From NCBI GenBank assembly GCA_034432555.1, contig DAOUBW010000037.1, positions 1 to 64,000 of the forward strand: a DNA stretch of 64,000 nucleotides, read 5' to 3'. Below are positions 43,853 through 49,959 of the stretch, in pieces. The notes under the pieces were generated by a model. That model was not told the origin of the DNA, did no database searches, and saw only the letters and a list, made by a program, of their open reading frames with translations. Each line of letters starts with the position of its first letter. Positions within the stretch are counted from its first letter, which is position 1. Both the position numbers and the translations under genes were made by a program. This stretch comes from CP2-2F sp034432555. Lineage in GTDB: Bacteria; Chloroflexota; Anaerolineae; Aggregatilineales; UBA2796.

Positions 43853-44677
43853 ATGTCTGAAACAATTGTGGTGAAAGTGGGCGGTGGCGCAGGCGTGGCG
43901 ATTGACGCCGTCTGTGCCGACCTCGCCGACCTTGCCCGAAACGGGCGCCGCTTTGTATTGGTGCATGGCACGTCCGCCGCTGTGGATCGCCTGAGTGAGC
44001 GCGTCGGTGTGCCGCGCCGCACCTTGCAATCGCCATCGGGTCACGTCAGCCGCTATACCGACCCTGAGACGCTTGAACTGTATGTGATGGCTGCCAATGG
44101 GCAGATGAACACGACCATCACGGCGAAACTGCAAGCGCTCGGTGTGAACGCGCTTGGGCTGAGCGGCGTAGACGGGCGTTTGATGTTCGCGCAGCGCAAG
44201 GATGCCGTGCGCGCCATTGATCCGACCAATGGACGCCAGCGCATTGTGCGCGATGACTTCACGGGCAAAATTGAGCAGATCAACGCTGATTTGCTGCGCT
44301 TGCTGCTGGCAAACGGCTACCTGCCGATTGTGGCGCCGCTGGCGATTAGCCAAGCCAGCGAGCCGCTCAACGTGGATGGTGACCGCGCCGCTGCCATGAT
44401 CGCGGCTGCCCTGTGCGCCGAGACGCTGGTCATCCTGACCAATGTGGCGGGCTTGTTGGCGCGCTTTCCCGATGAAAGCAGCCTTGTGCGGCACGTGCCA
44501 CGCGCTAACCTGCCGCGTGCGCTGGAGATGGCGGGCGGCAGGATGAAGAAGAAAGTCTTGGCGGCGCAAGAAGCAGTTGAGGGCGGCGTTCGGCGGGTGC
44601 TGCTTGCCGATTCACGCCGCGCACAGCCCATTCAAGCGGCACTGGCAGGTGAAGGGACGCTGATCACGCATGACTGA
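43853..44677 (+). CDS. lysZ: [LysW]-aminoadipate kinase
   Basis: Phosphorylates the alpha-aminoadipate carried on the LysW protein, in the alpha-aminoadipate route to lysine. 274 residues of the amino-acid kinase fold: ATP-site VVKVGGGAG, VLVHGTSAAVDRL, the LysZ-type SGHVSRYTDPETLELY, NVDGDRAAAMIAAAL, and NVAGLLARFPDESSLVR with GGRMKKKVLAAQEAVEGGVR. These match Thermus LysZ from memory much better than ArgB. Its stop overlaps the lysJ start. LysW itself and lysX, lysY and lysK are not in the window. Confidence 0.9.
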   Translation: MSETIVVKVGGGAGVAIDAVCADLADLARNGRRFVLVHGTSAAVDRLSERVGVPRRTLQSPSGHVSRYTDPETLELYVMAANGQMNTTITAKLQALGVNALGLSGVDGRLMFAQRKDAVRAIDPTNGRQRIVRDDFTGKIEQINADLLRLLLANGYLPIVAPLAISQASEPLNVDGDRAAAMIAAALCAETLVILTNVAGLLARFPDESSLVRHVPRANLPRALEMAGGRMKKKVLAAQEAVEGGVRRVLLADSRRAQPIQAALAGEGTLITHD

Positions 44678-45869
44678 AACACTGAACAGCCTAGTAGACT
44701 ACATGGCGCTTGAAGAAGCACACAGCAGCGGCGTGTATGCCAAGCGCGCGCTAACCATCGTGCGCGGCGAAGGCGCTTATTTGTGGGATTCGGAAGGCAA
44801 CCGCTATATTGATTGCGTCGGTGGGCAGGGTGCGGCGAACATCGGTCACGCCCATCCGAAGGTGGTAGAGGCGATCCGCGCTCAGGCGGGCGTGCTGCTC
44901 AGCTGCCCTGAGTTGTTCTATAACGATCAGCGCGCCTTGCTGCTGCAAAAGCTGACCGCACTTGCCGAGATGCCACGCGCCTATCTGTGCAACAGCGGCG
45001 CAGAGGCGGTTGAGGCAGCGCTCAAGTTTGCTCGCTTTGCCACAGGGCGCACGCACATCGTGGCGACCATGCGCGGCTTTCACGGGCGCACGATGGGCGC
45101 GCTCTCTGCCACGTGGGAGCCAAAGTACCGTGAGCCGTTCGCGCCGCTAGTGCCGAACTACACGCACATTCCCTACAACGATCTGGCTGCTGCTGAGTCT
45201 GCCATCACCGATCAGACTGCCGCCGTGCTTGTGGAAGTGGTGCAGGGTGAAGGTGGTGTGCGCCCTGCCGAGGGCGACTATCTGCGCGGCGTGCAGGCAC
45301 TCTGCCGAGCGCGCGGCGCGCTGTTCATCACCGATGAGGTGCAGACGGGCTTTGGGCGCACCGGGCGCATGTTTGCCCATCAGCACTACGGACTATCGCC
45401 CGACCTGATGCCAGTGGCGAAATCCATCGCCGGCGGGATGCCCTTTGGCGCCTGCCTGATCAGTGAGCGCGTGGGCAAGCTGCAACCTGCCATTCACGGC
45501 ACAACCTTTGGCGGCAATCCGTTGGGCTGTGCCGCCGCACTTGCCACGTTGGCGGTGCTGGTTGAAGAAGATTTAGCAGGGCGCGCTGCGGCACTGGGCG
45601 GCTTTCTGATGGAGCGTTTAGGCGATCTGCCGCAGCGTTTCCGCAATCAGGTGCGGGAGGTGCGCGGGCTTGGCTTGCTGTTCGGCATTGAGCTGCGCGG
45701 TAAGGTTGCGCCTGTGCTGAAGGCGCTGCAAAGCAAAGGCGTGCTGGCACTGCCGGCGGGTCTGAATGTGCTGCGCCTGCTGCCGCCGTTGGTCATTGGG
45801 CAGGCAGACTTAGAGCGCGTCGCCAGTGCGATAGAGACAGTTTTCACCGAGATGGGCGCGGCACAATAG
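44670..45869 (+). CDS. lysJ: [LysW]-aminoadipate semialdehyde transaminase
   Basis: A PLP-dependent class-III aminotransferase that aminates LysW-bound aminoadipate semialdehyde, the next-but-one step after LysZ. 399 residues, with YIDCVGGQGAANIGHAHP, CNSGAEAVEAALKFAR, MRGFHGRTMGALSATWEPKY, the Asp222 in TDEVQTGFGRTG, and the PLP Lys251 (PVAKSIAGG). The LysJ/ArgD branch point is judged from the WEPKYREPF and DCVGG signatures. It overlaps lysZ by 8 bases, forming one operon. In some organisms the pair also serves arginine synthesis. Confidence 0.9.
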   Translation: MTETLNSLVDYMALEEAHSSGVYAKRALTIVRGEGAYLWDSEGNRYIDCVGGQGAANIGHAHPKVVEAIRAQAGVLLSCPELFYNDQRALLLQKLTALAEMPRAYLCNSGAEAVEAALKFARFATGRTHIVATMRGFHGRTMGALSATWEPKYREPFAPLVPNYTHIPYNDLAAAESAITDQTAAVLVEVVQGEGGVRPAEGDYLRGVQALCRARGALFITDEVQTGFGRTGRMFAHQHYGLSPDLMPVAKSIAGGMPFGACLISERVGKLQPAIHGTTFGGNPLGCAAALATLAVLVEEDLAGRAAALGGFLMERLGDLPQRFRNQVREVRGLGLLFGIELRGKVAPVLKALQSKGVLALPAGLNVLRLLPPLVIGQADLERVASAIETVFTEMGAAQ

Positions 45870-45871
45870 CC

Positions 45872-45897
45872 TGTGGGCGGGAGTTATCCCGCCCACA
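45872..45897. terminator. Strong hairpin between convergent lysJ and dipeptidase genes
   Basis: An 11-bp perfect stem TGTGGGCGGGA/TCCCGCCCACA with a GTTA loop, 3 bases after the lysJ stop and 26 bases after the converging dipeptidase stop. There is no T-tract on either strand. Probably a two-way transcript end. Confidence 0.65.
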
Positions 45898-45922
45898 CGC
45901 ATAACGCAATCGCTCTCAAACC

Positions 45923-47314
45923 TTACAGCACGCGCAGCGAGTCGGGCGAACGCTTGCCCAATTCCTCTAGCAATGCCGCTGCTGTGTGAATACCACGATA
46001 GAGGCATTCTAGGTTGAACTTTTCATTCGGTCCGTGGGCGCCATCGTCGGGCAAGCCGTAGCCAACCAACAACACCGGTACGTTGTAGGTCTGCGAGAAA
46101 GTCGCCACCACAGGGATCGAGCCGCCTTCGCGCAAGAACAACGGACGCGCACCAAAGCCGCGCTCATAGGCAGCGACGGCACACTCCATCGCCAAGGAGT
46201 CAATCGGCACCAGCGCGCAATGCCCGTGATTAAGCGCACGCACTTCCCATGTGATAGTAGGCGGTGCCAATTTCGCCACCTGTGCGCGGACGAGCGCCTC
46301 AATCTGGTATGGGTCTTGGTCTGGCACAAGGCGGCAGCTAATCTTAGCAGTTGCCTTGGCAGGCAGCACCGTCTTAGAGCCTTCGCCTGTGAAGCCGCCC
46401 CAAATGCCGTTCACCTCTAAGGTTGGGCGTGCGCCAACGCGCTCACGGAGCGTGTAGTGTGCCTCGCCCCACGGCTGCGGCGCGCCGGTCAGGCGTTTCC
46501 ATTCCTCGTCGCTCACGTCGGTCTTTGCCATCGCTGTGCGCTCTTTTTCATCAATGGGGCGCACCCTGTCATAAAAGCCTTCCACCGCCACGCTGCCATC
46601 AGGGTGATGCAGCGCTGCGATGATCTCGCAGAGCGCCTGCGCCGGATTGTGAACGGTGCCGCCAAAGCCGCCGCTGTGCAGGTCTTGCTTTGGTCCGCGC
46701 ACTTCCAGCTCAAGGTAGACCAAGCCGCGCAAGCCGTAGACGATGCTCGGCTGATCAGGCGATTGAATGGCAGTATCGGAGACGACGACCACATCGGCGC
46801 GCAGCAATTCTTTGTTGGCGGCGATGAAGGGATCAAGGTTGGGCGAGCCGATTTCTTCCTCACCTTCGATCAGGAACTTGACGTTAAGCGGCAGCGTGCC
46901 GTTCGCCTGCATCAACATCTGAACGGCTTTAATGTTCACATAGACCTGCCCTTTGTCGTCCGAGGCGCCGCGTGCATAAAGGTTGTCCTCGCGCACTTCG
47001 GGCTTAAAGGGATCGCTCGTCCAGCCTGCTTCCAATTCGGCGGGCTGCACATCGTAATGCCCATAAATTAGCACGGTGGGCTTGCCCGGCGCGCCAAGCC
47101 ATTCGGCATAGACAACGGGATGCTTGGGCGTGGGCATGATCTCAACGCGAGTCATGCCGGCGGCGCGCAGTTGAGCAGCCGTCCAAGCGGCAGCGCGCTG
47201 CGTATCAGCGTTGTGTTCCGAAAGCGTGCTGATGCTGGGAATGCTCAAATAATCTTTGAGTTCCTCTAAAAATTTTTCGCGGTGGGCATCAATCAGGGCG
47301 TGAGCGTCGGTCAT
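45923..47314 (-). CDS. M20-family dipeptidase
   Basis: A 463-residue zinc peptidase (M20/CNDP-type). VLIYGHYDVQPAE contains the first metal His and the Asp, ARGASDDKGQVYVN the bridging Asp, EGEEEIGSPN the catalytic Glu and metal Glu, and the distal His sits near the C-terminus (PDDGAHGPNEKF). I take the ATG at 47314 with GGAG upstream. It converges with lysJ. It is too long for and lacks features of LysK, so it is assigned as a general dipeptidase, probably cytoplasmic because no signal peptide is seen. Confidence 0.9.
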   Translation of the reverse strand: MTDAHALIDAHREKFLEELKDYLSIPSISTLSEHNADTQRAAAWTAAQLRAAGMTRVEIMPTPKHPVVYAEWLGAPGKPTVLIYGHYDVQPAELEAGWTSDPFKPEVREDNLYARGASDDKGQVYVNIKAVQMLMQANGTLPLNVKFLIEGEEEIGSPNLDPFIAANKELLRADVVVVSDTAIQSPDQPSIVYGLRGLVYLELEVRGPKQDLHSGGFGGTVHNPAQALCEIIAALHHPDGSVAVEGFYDRVRPIDEKERTAMAKTDVSDEEWKRLTGAPQPWGEAHYTLRERVGARPTLEVNGIWGGFTGEGSKTVLPAKATAKISCRLVPDQDPYQIEALVRAQVAKLAPPTITWEVRALNHGHCALVPIDSLAMECAVAAYERGFGARPLFLREGGSIPVVATFSQTYNVPVLLVGYGLPDDGAHGPNEKFNLECLYRGIHTAAALLEELGKRSPDSLRVL

Positions 47315-47328
47315 GGTTATTTCTCCGT

Positions 47329-47356
47329 AAAAAGGGCTGCCAAGCCTTTGGCAGCC
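47329..47356 (-). terminator. Intrinsic terminator of the pheA-thrC operon
   Basis: A 9-bp stem GGCTGCCAA/TTGGCAGCC (arms 47335-47343 and 47348-47356) followed on the minus strand by C, T-run TTTTT (47329-47333), 40 bases after the thrC stop and just before the dipeptidase ribosome site. Confidence 0.82.
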
Positions 47357-47395
47357 TACACACATACGATGATTATAACAACAGGCGGAACTGAC

Positions 47396-48706
47396 TCACA
47401 AGGCATTGGGCGCATGGCTGCGGCTAAGCAAACTTTGCACATCTGCCAACGTCGGATCAATGGTGCGAAGCTGGTTGGCAAAGCTGCTCTGAATGCCTGC
47501 CAAGGCGCCTTGATGGTAGTGCATGATGATCTCAGGGTCTTTCAGCACATGCCCGGTCAGCACGCCAACGACTTCTTGATCCGCGCCGATCACGCCCGCC
47601 GCGATCAGCTTGCGAATGCCCGCCACGCTTGCCGCCGAAGCAGGCTCGCAGCCAATGCCCGCCCTATCCACCATCGCCTTAGCGTCCAGAATTTCTTGAT
47701 CGGTGACGGATTCAACCACGCCGTCGGTCAGGCTGAGTGTGCGGCGCGCCTTGAAATAGCTGGCAGGGTTGCCAATCTTGATGGCAGTTGCCAACGTCTG
47801 CGCCTTGCTTTGATGGCGCGTCGCAAAGCCTTCACGGTAGCTCTGATAGAAGGGTGAGGCGCCTTCCGCCTGAATGACGGCGATGCGCGGCAAGCGGTCT
47901 ATGATGCCGAGCGTGTAGAGTTCGCTCAAGCCCTTGCCGAAGGCAGAGGTGTTGCCCAAGTTGCCACCCGGCAGCACGATCCAATCTGGGGCGCGCCAGC
48001 GCCGCTGCTGCAAAATCTCGAAGGCGATAGTCTTTTGCCCTTCCAAGCGGAAGGGATTGACCGAGTTCAGCAGGTAGATGCCAAGCTGTCGGCTGGCTTG
48101 GCGCACCAGCTCTAGGCAGGCGTCAAAATCGCCGCGCACCTGCACATTCAGCGCGCCATAGGCAACTGACTGCGCCAATTTGCCGGCGGCGATGTTGCCA
48201 TACGGAAAAAAGACCAACGCCTGCAAATCTGCTAGCGCGCAGTAGGATGCCATTGAGGCAGAGGTATTGCCGGTCGAGGCGCACAGCGCGCTGGTGGCGC
48301 CAACCAACTTAGCGTGCGTCACGCCGCCGGTCATGCCGCGATCCTTGAAGGAGCCCGTCGGATTTTCGCCCTCATGCTTGAGCGCCAGCGCACGGCTGCC
48401 CACCCAGTCGGCAAGTTTGGCGGGCGCACGGTAGAGCGTGGTATTGCCCTCACCGCGTGTCACAATCTGATCGTCTGGCACCGATGGAAAGACTAATTCT
48501 TTGAAGCGCCACACGCCACTGTTATAGGGCGCTTCCACCTCGCGCAGGCGCCCATCAAACGTCTCGCGGCTGATGCTTGGGCGCAGGCGCTCTAAGTCAT
48601 GAACAACATCTAGCAAGCCGCTGCAACGGCTGCACACATAGACAGGCTCATCAATCTGATGTTCATGCCCACACTCAATGCACTTAAGCACGCTTAGCGC
48701 TGTCAT
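47396..48706 (-). CDS. thrC: Threonine synthase
   Basis: A PLP enzyme converting O-phosphohomoserine to threonine. 436 residues. An N-terminal zinc ribbon (Cys9-x2-Cys12, Cys25-x2-Cys28) is typical of this branch, followed by GEGNTTLYRAPAKL, the PLP Lys121 (NPTGSFKDRG), ASTGNTSASMA, and the glycine loop VLPGGNLGNTSAFGKG. It starts 13 bases after the pheA stop, so the two are one operon. The pairing with pheA makes a mixed aromatic/threonine unit behind one attenuator. Confidence 0.94.
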   Translation of the reverse strand: MTALSVLKCIECGHEHQIDEPVYVCSRCSGLLDVVHDLERLRPSISRETFDGRLREVEAPYNSGVWRFKELVFPSVPDDQIVTRGEGNTTLYRAPAKLADWVGSRALALKHEGENPTGSFKDRGMTGGVTHAKLVGATSALCASTGNTSASMASYCALADLQALVFFPYGNIAAGKLAQSVAYGALNVQVRGDFDACLELVRQASRQLGIYLLNSVNPFRLEGQKTIAFEILQQRRWRAPDWIVLPGGNLGNTSAFGKGLSELYTLGIIDRLPRIAVIQAEGASPFYQSYREGFATRHQSKAQTLATAIKIGNPASYFKARRTLSLTDGVVESVTDQEILDAKAMVDRAGIGCEPASAASVAGIRKLIAAGVIGADQEVVGVLTGHVLKDPEIIMHYHQGALAGIQSSFANQLRTIDPTLADVQSLLSRSHAPNAL

Positions 48707-48719
48707 GGTCTTTTGCCTC

Positions 48720-49580
48720 TCAGTCTTTCGCCTCAGGTTGGCTTGGTTGCTCCGCAGCAGGGTACGAGCCGAGCAGCTTCAAGAGCGCTGCGCGGCGCAT
48801 CAAATCCATCAGGGCAGCCTCAACGTTCGGCTCTGAGGCGTGACCTTCAAAATCGGTGTAGAAATAATACTGCCAAGGCTTGTTGCGGCGCGGGCGCGAT
48901 TCGATCTTGGTCAGGTTCACGCCGCGTTCGGCAAAGGCGCCCAAGCACTCATGCAGCGCGCCGGGCTTATCGCGCACGGCGAACACGACGCTGGTCTTGT
49001 TGCGCTTGGCAGGCGGCGGATCGCCAATGCCGATCACGAAGAAGCGCGTGAAGTTGAACGGCTCATCTTCAATGCCATACTCAAGCTGCTCCAGCGCGTA
49101 AAGCCTGCCTGCTAAAGCGCTGGCGATGCAGGCTGTGTGTGGCTCTGGGCTGGCGGCAAGGTCGCGGGCGCTGCCCGCCGTATCAAAATGGGTGACTGCC
49201 TGAAAGCCGCGCCGCTTGAGATAGCGCTCGCACTGTGCCAGCGCCTGCGGATGTGAACGCACGTAGCGCACGTCGCTCAGCGTGGTGCCTTTGGGCGCCA
49301 AGAGCGCATGGCGCACCTGCACGATCACTTCTGCCTGCACGCGCAGATCGTACTCCATAAGCAGCTCGTAAGCGGTGGCAACCGTGCCAGCCAGCGAGTT
49401 TTCCACAGGTTGCATCCCAAAGGTTGCTTGGCGGCTCTCCACAGCGCGGAACAGTTCATCAAAGGCGTTGCAGGGCAGCGTTTGCACGCCTTCCCCGAAG
49501 TGTTGGCGGCAAGCCTCTTCAGAATACGCGCCATGCACACCCTGAAAGGCAACAATGGTTGGTTGGTTTTGTTCAGGCAC
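48720..49580 (-). CDS. pheA: Prephenate dehydratase
   Basis: The last committed step to phenylpyruvate in phenylalanine synthesis. 286 residues from a GTG at 49580 with AGGA 6 nt upstream; a TTG start at 49607 is not preceded by a ribosome site. The catalytic domain shows AFQGVHGAYSEEAC, PVENSLAGTVATAYEL and HFDTAGSARDLA. A C-terminal ACT domain (VVFAVRDKPGALHECLGAFAE and IESRPRRNKPWQYYFYTDFEG) binds phenylalanine for feedback control. It is a monofunctional enzyme without chorismate mutase. Leader peptide and attenuator lie upstream. Confidence 0.95.
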   Translation of the reverse strand: MPEQNQPTIVAFQGVHGAYSEEACRQHFGEGVQTLPCNAFDELFRAVESRQATFGMQPVENSLAGTVATAYELLMEYDLRVQAEVIVQVRHALLAPKGTTLSDVRYVRSHPQALAQCERYLKRRGFQAVTHFDTAGSARDLAASPEPHTACIASALAGRLYALEQLEYGIEDEPFNFTRFFVIGIGDPPPAKRNKTSVVFAVRDKPGALHECLGAFAERGVNLTKIESRPRRNKPWQYYFYTDFEGHASEPNVEAALMDLMRRAALLKLLGSYPAAEQPSQPEAKD

Positions 49581-49605
49581 GCGGAATCCTACTCCCTTCA
49601 CAAAC

Positions 49606-49636
49606 AAAAAAGGCGCACAGCCACACGGCGCACGCC
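49606..49636 (-). terminator. Attenuator-type terminator before pheA
   Basis: On the minus strand a GC-rich hairpin (49612-49636, GGCG...CGCC with inner GCC/GGC and an internal mismatch loop) followed by TTTTTT (49606-49611), ending 25 bases before the pheA GTG. Its 5' arm (GTGCGC, 49628-49633) can instead pair with GCGCAC inside the leader frame (49679-49684), a mutually exclusive antiterminator. Confidence 0.72.
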
Positions 49637-49662
49637 CTGATTATGCTCGCCCAACGGCAGGC

Positions 49663-49755
49663 TCAATGCAGAGGTGCGGTGCGCGTTTGCGCCCGACAAG
49701 TCGAGTCGGTAAATTGAAAGGGACGAACCACTTTGAGCCACCAGAAAGTATTCAT
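49663..49755 (-). CDS. Aromatic-rich leader peptide, leaderless (putative pheA-thrC attenuator)
   Basis: 30 codons beginning MNTFWWLKVVRPFQFTDSTC and ending in PLH before TGA. Aromatic residues are concentrated at the start: Phe4, Trp5, Trp6, Phe13, Phe15. It also has five threonines, which may matter because thrC is the second gene of the operon. No ribosome site precedes the ATG; a -10 box ends 7 bases upstream, as in the lysine and metG leaders. A ribosome stalled at codons 4-15 leaves GCGCAC (49679-49684) free to capture the terminator arm, while one at the stop covers it: the classical attenuation logic. Confidence 0.62.
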   Translation of the reverse strand: MNTFWWLKVVRPFQFTDSTCRAQTRTAPLH

Positions 49756-49762
49756 GGCGCTG

Positions 49763-49792
49763 AGCATAGCACATCAGCGCCTGTTAGGGCAA
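49763..49792 (-). promoter_or_regulatory. Promoter of the pheA-thrC leader
   Basis: On the minus strand TTGCCC (49787-49792), 18-bp spacer, TATGCT (49763-49768) with extended TGC directly before it. The -10 ends 7 bases before the leader ATG at 49755. The gap 49608-49959 is fully used by the leader unit and this promoter, plus the promoter of the restriction enzyme. Confidence 0.62.
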
Positions 49793-49893
49793 ACTTTGGC
49801 AAAGCCTGTGAAGGGCTGCCGTCGCGGAGACGTCAATCACCCGCCTGCCTCCCTCGCTACGCCCGCAGAGAATGGGGCGAGGGGTGTAAACCG

Positions 49894-49923
49894 TTGGGAG
49901 ACAGGCGATCCTTGCGCTATACT
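49894..49923 (+). promoter_or_regulatory. Promoter of the MmeI-like gene
   Basis: TTGGGA (49894-49899), 18-bp spacer, TATACT (49918-49923); predicted start near 49930, 30 bases before the ATG at 49960. Confidence 0.5.
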
Positions 49924-49959
49924 TCCCGCACACCATCCCGCCTTGCAAGTGAGTTCAGC

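Noticed and set aside
45923..47314. M20 peptidase as LysK of the LysW pathway
   Set aside because: It is about 100 residues longer than LysK, has dipeptidase motifs and is convergent to lysZ-lysJ.
49555..49959. Extended start of the restriction enzyme at 49555
   Set aside because: The frame is open, but it crosses the pheA leader and promoter on the other strand, has no family similarity there, and the promoter at 49894-49923 gives a transcript starting after it.
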